A DNA stretch of 34,053 nucleotides from Deltaproteobacteria bacterium (lineage in GTDB: Bacteria > Desulfobacterota > DSM-4660 > Desulfatiglandales > Desulfatiglandaceae). Positions within the stretch are counted from its first letter, which is position 1. Each line of letters begins with the position of its first letter. This document shows positions 9,686-19,492 of the stretch, piece by piece. The translations under genes and the position numbers were made by a program. The notes beneath the pieces are model-generated. The model was not told the origin of the DNA and searched no databases. It saw only the letters and a program-made list of their open reading frames with translations. Location: the NCBI GenBank assembly GCA_021163285.1, contig JAGGXA010000164.1, forward strand, positions 1 through 34,053. The letters run 5' to 3'.

Positions 9686-10930
9686 TTACACCTCCCCTGG
9701 ATCAGTAATCTCTCCCTTCAGGGCTGATGCCGCTGCGGTCAGAGGGGATGCAAGATACACCATGGATAAGGGGTCTCCCATCCTGCCCTTGAAGTTCCTG
9801 TTTGAGGCGCTGACGCACCTTTCACCGGCAGCGAGTATCCCCTTGTCTATACCGCCGCATGGGCCGCAGCCCGGATTCAGGATCACCCCGCCTGCATCCA
9901 TCAGGGACTGGATATAACCTCTCTTCAGGGCCTCCATATAAACCTTGTTTGATGCCGGCTGAATAATGAGTCTCACATGTCTTTCCACCCTTTTTCCCCC
10001 AAGAATATAAGCCGCCATCCTGAGATCCCTGAGTCTGCCACCCGTACAGGAACCTATAAAGACCTGATCGATTGCCACCCCCTTTAAATCAGCCGCATTA
10101 ACTACGTTTGAAGGACTGTGGGGAAGGGCAACCGCAGGTTTTAGTTGGGCAAGATCTACCTTGATCTTCTCCTTATACTGAAAGTTATCCTCAAAAGGAG
10201 GGGTGATTCCTCCCCGGGCTCCTCCCCTTTTCGTCATATATTCATAGGTGATATCATCAGGGAAGAATGAACCGTTTTTTGCGCCCCCTTCCACCACCAT
10301 GTTGCATATTGCAAACCTGTCATCCATGGAAACGGCCTTGTCTCTATCGTAGAACTCCAGCGCCTTATACAGGAAACCGTCCTGACCTTTTCTTTTCAGG
10401 AGTTCAAGAGCAATATCCTTTCCCATGATATATGGGGGGAGTTTTCCTGTAAGGTCAATGCGCACGGCTGTCGGAGGCATAAGCCATGTCTTTCCGGTAA
10501 TAAGGGTATACAAAATATCGGTAGAGCTCATTCCCGTGGCAAAACAGCCGAGAGCGCCCGCTGTGGTGGTATGGGAATCCGCCCCAAGCACCAGCATCCC
10601 GGGCCCAATCCATGGCCCTTCAACAAGGAGCTGATGGCATATTCCCTTGTATACAAGGCTGTTTGTTATCCCCTCCTTCTCGATAAAATCAATGACCTTC
10701 TTTACCAGATTGGCCCGTTCCACCGTGGATGGAGGAGCGAAATGGTCAACAGTTATAAGGACTTTTTCTTTGTTCCAGATCTTCTCCTGCAGTTTCTCAA
10801 GTTCCGGCAAAAGGAGCACAAGAGCCGGATCATGCAAAAGCACAAAATCGACCTTTACAGGAAGATATTCACCCTCCCCTTCTCCTGTTACATGGTCCGT
10901 GATGATCTTTTTTGAAAATCCATTACCCAT
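9686..10930 (-). CDS. leuC: 3-isopropylmalate dehydratase / homoaconitase large-subunit-like (LeuC family)
   Basis: Aconitase motifs VLGADSHTTTAGALGCFATGMSSTD, FIGSCTGGRLRDLR, NPGCGPCGG. ATG at 10930 (MGNGFSKK) preferred over 11008; overlaps the upstream gene by 8 nt. Confidence 0.88.
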   Translation of the reverse strand: MGNGFSKKIITDHVTGEGEGEYLPVKVDFVLLHDPALVLLLPELEKLQEKIWNKEKVLITVDHFAPPSTVERANLVKKVIDFIEKEGITNSLVYKGICHQLLVEGPWIGPGMLVLGADSHTTTAGALGCFATGMSSTDILYTLITGKTWLMPPTAVRIDLTGKLPPYIMGKDIALELLKRKGQDGFLYKALEFYDRDKAVSMDDRFAICNMVVEGGAKNGSFFPDDITYEYMTKRGGARGGITPPFEDNFQYKEKIKVDLAQLKPAVALPHSPSNVVNAADLKGVAIDQVFIGSCTGGRLRDLRMAAYILGGKRVERHVRLIIQPASNKVYMEALKRGYIQSLMDAGGVILNPGCGPCGGIDKGILAAGERCVSASNRNFKGRMGDPLSMVYLASPLTAAASALKGEITDPGEV

Positions 10931-12125
10931 CCCCCGAAAGCACCTCTTGCACAATTTCCATGAATACGGCCTCCGAAAAACCGAGGCAGCGTTCATAATA
11001 CTTTTCAAGCTCCACAGCCATTCTGATGATATCCTTTTTTCCCTCTCTTATCTTCCGCTCCTTGACCTTACGGAGTATCTCCTGTAACTGTACGTAATGG
11101 GCCTCATATCCCAGTTCTTTTAAAAGGTGTCTTATTGTCCCTGTACCTGTATGCTTTCCGAGGACAAAGGCTGATTTTCTGTTTACCTCCGCGGGGTCAA
11201 TGCCTGTGTAAATCTCCTTGTCTTTAAGTATTCCATCAACGTGTATTCCTGACTCGTGACGAAAAGAGTTTTTCCCGACAATCGGGGTATGGGGCGGCAG
11301 GAATATGCCGGAACATCTCTCAACAAGCCTTGAGAGGTCATAAACCCTTTTGGTATCTATCCCATGGGGCCGACGGATGAATTTATCGATGCCGAGAGCC
11401 ACTTCATGCAGGGGGGCATTCCCCGCCCTCTCACCAATCCCGTTGACCGTGACGGATGGGCAACTCGCCCCTGCTTTCAGCGCTGTGAGCGTGTTGGCGG
11501 TTGCAAGCCCTAAATCATTGTGACAGTGAACTCCGAGCTCCATCCCGCAGGGAACACTTTCCCTGAGTTTTTTTACCATCCTCTCCATCCCGTCCGGTTC
11601 CATAATACCCACAGTATCGCAGATAAAGGCCCTTTTAGCCCCCCATTCACCTGCCTTGCGACATAGCTCACAAAGGAAAGGCAGACAGGCCCTCGACGCA
11701 TCCTCGGCAACGAGATTAACCCTGAGGCCCATCCGGACGGCATAGATAATCATATCTCTTGTCAGCCTCGTTACTTCATCCCCTGTCATCCCGAGCTTGC
11801 TTTTAAGGTGTATCGGGCTTACAGGGCATATAAGGAATATCTCCCCTGCCCCGCACCCCCTTGCCTGCTCAACCTCTTCTCGTCTTAACCTTGCCGATAC
11901 CCCAATTGATGCGGAAAGATCCTCCCCGACGATGGCTTTAATCGTATCCCTCTCCTCTTTAGAGACCGAAGGCATGCCGACATCGAGTATCTGGACTCCC
12001 GCCCGGTCAAGCTCCCTTGCAATTCCGATTTTTTCTTCTTTGGTAAAAAAAACCCCGGGGGTTTGCTCCCCCTCTCTCAAGGTACCGTCTAAAATACTGA
12101 TACTATCCACGGACGCCTCCAACAA
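10923..12125 (-). CDS. Homocitrate synthase / 2-isopropylmalate synthase-like (NifV/LeuA/AksA family, no LeuA regulatory domain)
   Basis: ILDGTLREGEQTPGVFF, GVHCHNDLGLATANTLTALKAGAS, VNGIGERAGNAPLHEV; about 400 aa. Confidence 0.88.
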   Translation of the reverse strand: MLEASVDSISILDGTLREGEQTPGVFFTKEEKIGIARELDRAGVQILDVGMPSVSKEERDTIKAIVGEDLSASIGVSARLRREEVEQARGCGAGEIFLICPVSPIHLKSKLGMTGDEVTRLTRDMIIYAVRMGLRVNLVAEDASRACLPFLCELCRKAGEWGAKRAFICDTVGIMEPDGMERMVKKLRESVPCGMELGVHCHNDLGLATANTLTALKAGASCPSVTVNGIGERAGNAPLHEVALGIDKFIRRPHGIDTKRVYDLSRLVERCSGIFLPPHTPIVGKNSFRHESGIHVDGILKDKEIYTGIDPAEVNRKSAFVLGKHTGTGTIRHLLKELGYEAHYVQLQEILRKVKERKIREGKKDIIRMAVELEKYYERCLGFSEAVFMEIVQEVLSGDG

Positions 12126-13662
12126 TCCATCTCATATATCTGCAGTATATCCTTCCCCGGAAAGGGCTGCTGCTCTTTGCGGGATTCGGGTGGAAAGAAC
12201 AATGGTGCCTGCATCTCGTCCTTTTCAGGAGCCTTTCAAATCCAAACCGGTCCAGGAGCTTTCCGTTTCCAAGGTAATCGGGGATATAATATCCAATACC
12301 GCCCGAACCTGCACCTGCCCGAAAAAAATCTTCAAATGAGTTTCTTAAAGATACGATCCCAAACTCCTCAGGGTTCATATACCAGGGGGCAGCAGGCTCA
12401 ATCGAAATGGGAGATGTCCATGTCCTCCCGATATTTTTAAACCTCCGCTTTATCTCCTTGCGAAGTGAATATGTCTTTGCAAGGTCTTTAAACTTCTCTC
12501 CGGGTATCCCCATGGCGAAGAATATATCGACCCTTATTCCCAATTTTTCCGCACGGGATATTGTCTTCATCAATGCATCATTTGAAAATGAAAAGCTCTT
12601 GTTACGACGTCTTATCCGCTCATCTCCCGATTCAGGGGAAAGGGCGATAATAGAGCCGTTCAAGTCAAAAGTCGCTGCAAATGCCTTCAGAAAGGTTTCA
12701 GAAGGAATAGAAAAAGACTCGAAATAACACTTGACCCTTAGCCCCCTCATCCTTAAAAGAGGAAAAAGTTCAAGGTAATATCTTTCTCCTTCCTTTCCCG
12801 GGTCAAAGGCGATATGTATCATCTCATAGCCGGATTCAACCGCCTCAGATACAGTATCTGCGACCTTCGAATGGGTGCGGAATACTACACTGCGCCTGCC
12901 GTTTACGAGATACTGGGCCCTGTTGCCGCCTCCGCACCATGTGCAATTGCCTGAACATCCCCGCCCGATATTTAATGGAAAGATGGCAGGCCCCAAGTGA
13001 AAATACCTCCTGTTCTTTTCTTTTGAAAGGCCCTTTGCCCATACAAAGGGCATTCCCATGTAATGCACATAATCGCTGCTGTCCAAAAGGAGATCAAGAT
13101 TCGCAAAGGAAGAGGCGTCAAGGTCTGATTCATTCGCAACGAAAGAGATGGGATTTTCCCTGATCTCATCCCTCTCCCGCCATATAAGGTTGGGGACTGC
13201 TTTCAGCTCTTTACCATTTTTAATCGAGGCCATCAATGCCGTAAGGGGGGCCTCTGCATCACCCCGGATTATCGCATCAATCTGGGAAAAGGAGGCCATG
13301 ATATCCCTCGAAAAGAAGCTTGCAGTGTAGCCTCCGAGAACAATAAAAATATCCGGACTGTATCGTTTTATTTCCCCGGCAACCTTCATGACGTCATATG
13401 ACTGCTGGTGCCAGTGAAGAGGTATCGCCACAACAAGGGGTTTTTTTTCTTTTAAGAAGGAAAGAGGAGAAAAGACCCCGTTTTTTATCCAGGCAAGTCC
13501 GAGGTGCAGTATCTTTGTCTTATAACCGTTACGAACAGATAGATCGGCTAATGACCATGTGCCCATGGGGAGGAGGTTGATGGTCATGCATTCTCCATAA
13601 GGACGGGAAAAACTGGAAAACCCGGGCACATGAATAAAGAGAAGATCGAGGGTATTTATCAT
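12103..13662 (-). CDS. B12-binding-domain radical SAM protein
   Basis: N-terminal cobalamin-domain-like segment (IFIVLGGYTASFF...IDAIIRGDAEAPL) and radical SAM motif CSGNCTWC; extra C-terminal cysteines TRCRHHCSFHP. Confidence 0.83.
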   Translation of the reverse strand: MINTLDLLFIHVPGFSSFSRPYGECMTINLLPMGTWSLADLSVRNGYKTKILHLGLAWIKNGVFSPLSFLKEKKPLVVAIPLHWHQQSYDVMKVAGEIKRYSPDIFIVLGGYTASFFSRDIMASFSQIDAIIRGDAEAPLTALMASIKNGKELKAVPNLIWRERDEIRENPISFVANESDLDASSFANLDLLLDSSDYVHYMGMPFVWAKGLSKEKNRRYFHLGPAIFPLNIGRGCSGNCTWCGGGNRAQYLVNGRRSVVFRTHSKVADTVSEAVESGYEMIHIAFDPGKEGERYYLELFPLLRMRGLRVKCYFESFSIPSETFLKAFAATFDLNGSIIALSPESGDERIRRRNKSFSFSNDALMKTISRAEKLGIRVDIFFAMGIPGEKFKDLAKTYSLRKEIKRRFKNIGRTWTSPISIEPAAPWYMNPEEFGIVSLRNSFEDFFRAGAGSGGIGYYIPDYLGNGKLLDRFGFERLLKRTRCRHHCSFHPNPAKSSSPFRGRIYCRYMRWIVGGVRG

Positions 13663-13825
13663 TACAAAAAGGTTTTTTCTACAAATCTATATGCGTCTTA
13701 TTTAAAATTGGGTGTCTGAAATTGTTCTTATCCTGCTTACGTTTTTTACCCTATTTATCCTGCGGCGTCTACTAATAATAAATCCGATCAGGAAAGTTGA
13801 GGATCAATGCAATAAACTTAGTAAT

Positions 13826-13873
13826 CGTTCACAGGTTCAAGGTACAATTATTGAACCTGTAAACCCGTGAACG
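13826..13873. repeat. Intergenic imperfect hairpin
   Basis: CGTTCAC-CAGGTTCAA ... TTGAACCTG ... CGTGAACG nested inverted repeats between divergent genes. Confidence 0.5.
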
Positions 13874-13981
13874 GGCACATAAAATCAAAGTTTGACTTCA
13901 ATCGGGTTAAATTGTATGTTAAAAGTTAAGAAAGCGGTAGTTTTATATTAATGAATAAGGAAAATCAGGGCTTCCGGAATC

Positions 13982-16294
13982 ATGAAGATAAATAGATATA
14001 AAATCTTGCCGATCACCATGATTTATATATTCTTTCTCTATATTATTGGAACAGGATGCGCAAGCAAGGAAGAACAAAAAACGAGTCATTTAAAGAGGGC
14101 AAGGCAATACTTTGAAAAAATGGAATACAAAAAAGCCAGGATTGAATTTTTAAATGTAGTTCAGCTTGATCCCAATGATGACACGGCTTACTATGAGCTG
14201 GGCGAGACCTATCAGAAGTTAAGGCAACCGGAAGATGCCCTTCAATCATATAATAGAGCCATACTGATCAACCCTGACAACCTGAAGGCCCAGTTGAAGA
14301 TAGCCCGGTTTTTTCTCTCCGCGAAAATGATCGAGGAGGGGAAAAAAAAGGCTGAACTCGTTTTAGAAAGGTCACCCGAAAATATTGACGCACTGGTTAT
14401 TCTTTCGGAAGCCATGATCCGGAAAAATGATTATAATTCCGCTTCCAGTATCCTTGAAAAGGCCCTTGCAGTCAACCCTGAGGATTTCAAAGCCATTCTT
14501 ATGACAGGCCGTTTAGCAGCGCTGCAAAACAGGTTTGAACAGAGTCAAGAAGCATATCAAAAAGCGATATCCATTAATCCCTCGTCTCGGATCCCTTACA
14601 TGGAGTTATCCCGCATCTATGTAAAAAAAGGCATGTGGGATAGAGCGGAAACAGAACTAAAAAGGATGGTTCAGGCATCAGAAACAATGTCCGAGGAATT
14701 ATTAATTCTTGCCCGCTTTTATGAAACCTGGAAGAAATGGAAACAGGCTGAAAAAACCTACCTCGAAGCAGTTAATTTTTCAGCCAAAGATGATGAGTCT
14801 CCATTGATGAATCTGGGTGCATTTTATTCCCGTAGAAAATCATACGATAACGCCCTGAACACCTTTAAACAGGCAGCAAGCATCAAGGAAGGCGATCCGG
14901 ACATACTTATCATCATTGCAAAACTGCATATTGATTTTAAAAAAATAAACAGGGCAGAGGAAGTAATTGATAAGATATTAAAAAAAGATAAGGGAAATGT
15001 AAAAGCGAATTTTTTAAAAGGCTGGATTTGTCTTGATAAAAAGGATTTTCAAGATGCCGGAAAGAGATTTGATTACGTGCTTCGGGAAAATCCGGACAAT
15101 GCTGAAGCACATTATTTCAGGGCGCTCTGTATGTTGGAAGGTGGGGAGATCAAACTGGCTGAACAGCACCTTGTAAAATCATTGGAGCTTGCCCCCGGAC
15201 TCCTTAAGGCAAGATTACTTTTAACAGAGTGTTATCTTAAAGAAAGACATCAGGACCTTGCCCGCCTGCAGATTGATAAATTACTTGACCAGGCGCCGGA
15301 TAATGTGCTGTGCCTCATGGCAAAGGGCAACCTGAAAATTATTGAAAAGGACTTTAATGAAGCTGAAGCGGTTTTCCAACAAATAATCAAACAATCACCC
15401 GGTTACGCCCCTGCTTATATCAGACTTGCTAAACTCTGTAACTTTCTCGGAGAGCGGGAAAAGGCCATAGAAAACTTAAAAAAGGTCCTTGAGACAGATC
15501 GGAGACAGATAGATGCCCTCTCAATAATTACAGGCATATATATAAAGGATGAAAGATTTGATCAGGCTGTCCGGGTCTGCGAAGAACAGAAGGAGATAAA
15601 TGAAACAGATGCATCTTTTTCAGCCGCTGTTGAAAATTTGGAGGGGAATATTTACCTGGCAAAAAAAGATTTTAAAATGGCCCGTCATCATTTTGAGAAG
15701 GCAATCAATATTGATCCCGATATCCTGGCCCCATATCCTGCGCTTGCAAAACTCAGTATTGAGGAAAAAGAGATTGATAAAGCTATTTCCAAATATAAGG
15801 CCATGTTAAAAAAGAATCCGGAATATCTTGCCGGATATATGGCCCTTGGCATAATTTATGAGAAAAATGGTGACGAAAAAAAGGCAGAGGCTGTTTACAG
15901 GGAGGCGATTGAGATTAAGAACGATTTTGGTCCTGCCGCAAATAACCTGGCATGGAACCTCGCTGAAACGGGTGGTAATATTGATGAGGCCCTCAGATTT
16001 GCACGAATTGCCAAAGAAAAGCTGCCTGACAGCCCGGTCGTCATGGATACGCTCGGATGGATTTATTACCTCAAAGGGAGTTATCTTAACGCTATTTCTG
16101 AATTTCAGGCCGGCCTGGAGTGTAATCCCGACAATCCTTTGATCAATTATCATATGGGACTTGCATATTATAGGGAACATAAGCCGGATATGGCAAAGAC
16201 ATTTTTAGAAAATGCTCTTTCGATCGACCGAAACTTCAAGGGTTCAGGGGATGCACGCGATATACTTGCCCATATCAAGACCGTAGGCCCCTAA
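13982..16294 (+). CDS. TPR-repeat lipoprotein
   Basis: Signal peptide with lipobox-like IIGTGC and many TPR repeats (e.g. AYYELGETYQKLRQPEDALQSYNRAILINPDN). Confidence 0.88.
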   Translation: MKINRYKILPITMIYIFFLYIIGTGCASKEEQKTSHLKRARQYFEKMEYKKARIEFLNVVQLDPNDDTAYYELGETYQKLRQPEDALQSYNRAILINPDNLKAQLKIARFFLSAKMIEEGKKKAELVLERSPENIDALVILSEAMIRKNDYNSASSILEKALAVNPEDFKAILMTGRLAALQNRFEQSQEAYQKAISINPSSRIPYMELSRIYVKKGMWDRAETELKRMVQASETMSEELLILARFYETWKKWKQAEKTYLEAVNFSAKDDESPLMNLGAFYSRRKSYDNALNTFKQAASIKEGDPDILIIIAKLHIDFKKINRAEEVIDKILKKDKGNVKANFLKGWICLDKKDFQDAGKRFDYVLRENPDNAEAHYFRALCMLEGGEIKLAEQHLVKSLELAPGLLKARLLLTECYLKERHQDLARLQIDKLLDQAPDNVLCLMAKGNLKIIEKDFNEAEAVFQQIIKQSPGYAPAYIRLAKLCNFLGEREKAIENLKKVLETDRRQIDALSIITGIYIKDERFDQAVRVCEEQKEINETDASFSAAVENLEGNIYLAKKDFKMARHHFEKAINIDPDILAPYPALAKLSIEEKEIDKAISKYKAMLKKNPEYLAGYMALGIIYEKNGDEKKAEAVYREAIEIKNDFGPAANNLAWNLAETGGNIDEALRFARIAKEKLPDSPVVMDTLGWIYYLKGSYLNAISEFQAGLECNPDNPLINYHMGLAYYREHKPDMAKTFLENALSIDRNFKGSGDARDILAHIKTVGP

Positions 16295-16358
16295 GGGCTC
16301 GCGCAAAAATAACTTAACATTTCGGCATCTCATCTTCAGGTCATTTTTGACATATTTC

Positions 16359-16519
16359 AGGGAACTGGAAGGAAATAATCTTGGCATATTGCACAGAATT
16401 TTTGTTCGTCTTTAAGGCATGGTAACAGTTGCATAATGAACTATACAACTGTCAACACAACGTAGAAGACGGGCAAAAGGCCAAGCAGGATGCTGAGATT
16501 ATTTTCTGTAAGTTCCCCT
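16359..16519. repeat. Palindromic MITE-like element, family A copy 2 (inverted relative to copy 1)
   Basis: AGGGAACTGGAAGGAAATAATCTTGGCAT ... GGATGCTGAGATTATTTTCTGTAAGTTCCCCT; reverse complement matches 2769-2928. Confidence 0.8.
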
Positions 16520-16522
16520 AAA

Positions 16523-16604
16523 AAGCAAAAACCTTGAAATAGCCCACTGTTACTGCGCCTTTTGCTCTTTAAAATCTACCGAACCTAACCTAAAATATGA
16601 GCGC
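16523..16604. repeat. Degenerate/partial copy of palindromic element family B
   Basis: AAAAACCTTGAAATAGCCCACTGTTACTGCGCCTTTTGCTCTTTAAAATC...CGAACCTAACCTAAAATATGAGCGCC resembles the middle and right side of 20896-21077. Confidence 0.5.
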
Positions 16605-16661
16605 CAATTCTGTAAAGTTATTCTTGTGCGAACCCTAACCGTTTTATCGAGATTATTAGAG

Positions 16662-17033
16662 ATGGAAACGAATGAGACAAAGACAATCCTGGTTATAGAA
16701 GACGACCCGGACGTGCTTTCCGTAATTATCAAGAATTTGAAATTCTTCGGTTATAAAGTGATTACTGCTTCAGACGGTATGGAGGGGCTTAAGAAGTTGG
16801 AATCAGGGGGATATCACCTGGTTATTACTGATATTGTCATGCCTTATGTAAGCGGAGTGGGTGTGATAACAGAGCTTAAGGAAAAAAATCCCGATATACC
16901 GGTTATTGCCATTACAGGATATGGCAAGGAACCGGAGGCTGCCGCAATAGAGAAAAAGGCGGATCTTGTGCTTGCAAAACCGGTGATGATATCCGTCCTG
17001 AAAAATTATATTGACGGCCTTTTAAAAAGGTAA
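16662..17033 (+). CDS. Single-domain response regulator (CheY-like receiver)
   Basis: ILVIEDDPDVL, LVITDIVMPYVSG (phospho-acceptor Asp), VIAITGYG, LAKPV. ATG at 16662 preferred over GTG at 16626. Confidence 0.88.
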   Translation: METNETKTILVIEDDPDVLSVIIKNLKFFGYKVITASDGMEGLKKLESGGYHLVITDIVMPYVSGVGVITELKEKNPDIPVIAITGYGKEPEAAAIEKKADLVLAKPVMISVLKNYIDGLLKR

Positions 17034-17036
17034 ATA

Positions 17037-19466
17037 TTGATGATGCCCAAACTATACATTTTATGTGGATCTGAAAAGGGAAAGTCATTTGATATCAAAG
17101 AAGGAACGACCTTTATAGGACGATCTCCTGACAATGATATCCGGATCAGGGACGGTTCCGTATCACGAAGACACCTGAAGCTTATAAACAAAGACAATAA
17201 ATATTTCATTGAGGACTTGAAAACTACAAATGGTACATTTTTAAATGACAGGCGCATAAAAACCGGCGAAGAATTCGAGGTATCGTCGGGTATGATTATT
17301 ATAGTTGGAAATATCCTGGTATCCCTCGACAATAAAGACAGGGGGGATGATATTTTTATCGATGAATTAGAACCTCTTTCAAATGAATTATCAAAAACCG
17401 GTATGTTTATCCTGCATAAAGACAGAGACAAAGATACCAATAAAAATTTAGGCCTGGTTTCCAGGGTCTCCGAAGTCCTTATGCAGTCATTAAATATTAC
17501 TGAAATTCTTGAGAAGATAATGGATTATCTGTTTGAACTCCTAAAGAGAATAGACAGGGGTGCTATTATTCTGATCGATAATAAGACGGGTGAGACCCGA
17601 CAAATTATAGGCAAAACAAGAAACCATACAGGCAATACCCCATTAAATTTCAGCAGTTCCGTAGTAAATATAGTAATCAAAAAGGGCAAGGCTTTAATTA
17701 TACCCGACTTGAGCAAAGCAGATCAGAATGGTTTTTCCGATAGTATGCATCAGATCAGGTCCATAATGTGTGTGCCGTTGATCAGTAATTCACAAATCCG
17801 CGGCGTAATCTATGTTGACTCCATAAAAAAAGCATATGGGTTTCGAAAAGATGACCTTCTCCTGCTTAATGCCCTGAGCGGCCCTGCTGCAATAGCTATA
17901 GAGAACGGACTACTTTATTCGGAGCTTGAGAGATTAGTTAAAGAACGGACTAAAAGTCTTCAACAGACGGAAGAAAAGCTCAGGGAAAGTGAGATAAGAT
18001 ATAAGGCTATTTTTAATAGCATGAGCAGCGGAGTCATTGTTTTTGACGCAGTTGATAATGGAGAGGACTTTATTATCATTGCCCTTAACAAAGCTGCCCG
18101 GAAAATTGAAAAAAACAAGAAAAAAATGGTGACAGGCAAAAGACTGCTTCACGCATTCCCCGGCATGAAAGATCATGACCTTTTGAAAGTCTTTAAGCGG
18201 ATATGGAAAACAGGCCAATCTGAACACCATTCCGTCATGTTACTCCAGGATAATAATACCGAGGCATGGAGAGAATACTATGCATATCGCCTGTCTTCCG
18301 GTGAAGTAGTGGCAATTTATGATGACACTACAAAAAAGAAAAAGGCTGAGAAAGAACGTAAGGCCTTGCAGGAGCAACTCCTCGCTTCACAGAAGATGGA
18401 GGCAATCGGTACCCTTGCCGGAGGTATGGCCCATAATTTCAGAAACATTTTACAGGCAATCTCGGGAAACATTGAATATCTTGAATTGATAAGCGAAAAA
18501 GAATCAGGGATCAGGGAGACAGCAAAAAATATTTATGATTCCATTGAAAAAGGTGTGGATCTTATCAATAATTTGATGCATTTTTCAAAAAAAACGGAAA
18601 CACTTGAATCAGTTGATTTAAACCTGGCCGATGTAATTATGAAGACATACGCAATTACCGACAGGGTATTTAATAAAAATATTCAGATCAAATTAAATCT
18701 GGATAACGATCTTTATACCAGGGGTAACCATTCCCTTTTAAGCCAGGTATTTATGAACTTATTTACAAATGCCAGGGATGCAATGCCGAATGGTGGAACT
18801 TTATCGGTCGAGGCAAAAAAGATAGATAATAATATCGTTACTATAATATCCGATACAGGTTGTGGAATGGATAAGGAAACCCAGGAGAAAATATTTGATC
18901 CTTTTTTTACGCTCAAAGAGGTTGGAATGGGTACGGGTCTGGGCCTTTCCACGACACATGGAATTATCGAACAGCATAAAGGTTCTATTACAGTTTCATC
19001 AATCCCTGGAAAGGGTGCAAATTTTACGATATTATTGCCGTTAATAGAACCGATCTTCCTTCAGGATGAAAGGTTTGAAAAGAAACTGATATTCGGCAAT
19101 GGAGAAAAGATTCTTATTTTAGATGATGATTCCGATGTGCTTGATTCGCTTTCCAGTGTAATAACATCTTTGGGCTATAAAGCTATTCCTGTTGATAAAC
19201 CGGCTGAAGCCTTAAAAAGCTACAATTTATGGGAACCTGATGTCGTATTGATGGACAGGAACATGCCTGAAATTGACGGCATAACATGCACTAAAGAAAT
19301 CATTAAAGCCGATCCAAAGGCCAGGATCGTCATTGTCTCCGGTTATGAAGAATCAGGAGATAATGGAATTGATGAAAACGTTAAAAGCATAATAAAGGGT
19401 TATATTACCAAACCATGTAACATGGAAGAACTGAGCCGTACCATCTCAATGATTCTGAAACAATAA
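17037..19466 (+). CDS. Hybrid sensor histidine kinase: FHA - GAF - PAS - HisKA - HATPase - receiver
   Basis: FHA (TTFIGRSPDNDIRIRDGSVSRRHLKLI ... TTNGTFLND), GAF (IMCVPLISNSQIRGVIYVDS), H-box GTLAGGMAHNFRNILQAI, ATPase DTGCGMDKETQEKIFDPFFTLKEVGMGTGLGLS, C-terminal receiver ILILDDDSD...VVLMDRNMP. Confidence 0.9.
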   Translation: MMMPKLYILCGSEKGKSFDIKEGTTFIGRSPDNDIRIRDGSVSRRHLKLINKDNKYFIEDLKTTNGTFLNDRRIKTGEEFEVSSGMIIIVGNILVSLDNKDRGDDIFIDELEPLSNELSKTGMFILHKDRDKDTNKNLGLVSRVSEVLMQSLNITEILEKIMDYLFELLKRIDRGAIILIDNKTGETRQIIGKTRNHTGNTPLNFSSSVVNIVIKKGKALIIPDLSKADQNGFSDSMHQIRSIMCVPLISNSQIRGVIYVDSIKKAYGFRKDDLLLLNALSGPAAIAIENGLLYSELERLVKERTKSLQQTEEKLRESEIRYKAIFNSMSSGVIVFDAVDNGEDFIIIALNKAARKIEKNKKKMVTGKRLLHAFPGMKDHDLLKVFKRIWKTGQSEHHSVMLLQDNNTEAWREYYAYRLSSGEVVAIYDDTTKKKKAEKERKALQEQLLASQKMEAIGTLAGGMAHNFRNILQAISGNIEYLELISEKESGIRETAKNIYDSIEKGVDLINNLMHFSKKTETLESVDLNLADVIMKTYAITDRVFNKNIQIKLNLDNDLYTRGNHSLLSQVFMNLFTNARDAMPNGGTLSVEAKKIDNNIVTIISDTGCGMDKETQEKIFDPFFTLKEVGMGTGLGLSTTHGIIEQHKGSITVSSIPGKGANFTILLPLIEPIFLQDERFEKKLIFGNGEKILILDDDSDVLDSLSSVITSLGYKAIPVDKPAEALKSYNLWEPDVVLMDRNMPEIDGITCTKEIIKADPKARIVIVSGYEESGDNGIDENVKSIIKGYITKPCNMEELSRTISMILKQ

Positions 19467-19492
19467 GGGACGTTTCCAGTACCTAATGATTT

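Noticed and set aside
10923-12125. nifV of a nitrogen-fixation cluster
   Set aside because: No other nif gene is present, and the dehydratase pair LeuC/LeuD is not part of the nitrogenase cofactor pathway.
13826-13873. tRNA or riboswitch in the divergent intergenic region
   Set aside because: Only a simple hairpin; no cloverleaf, anticodon arm or known riboswitch core seen.
16550-16732. 60-aa minus ORF upstream of the response regulator
   Set aside because: Overlaps a degenerate repeat and the true start of the receiver gene.
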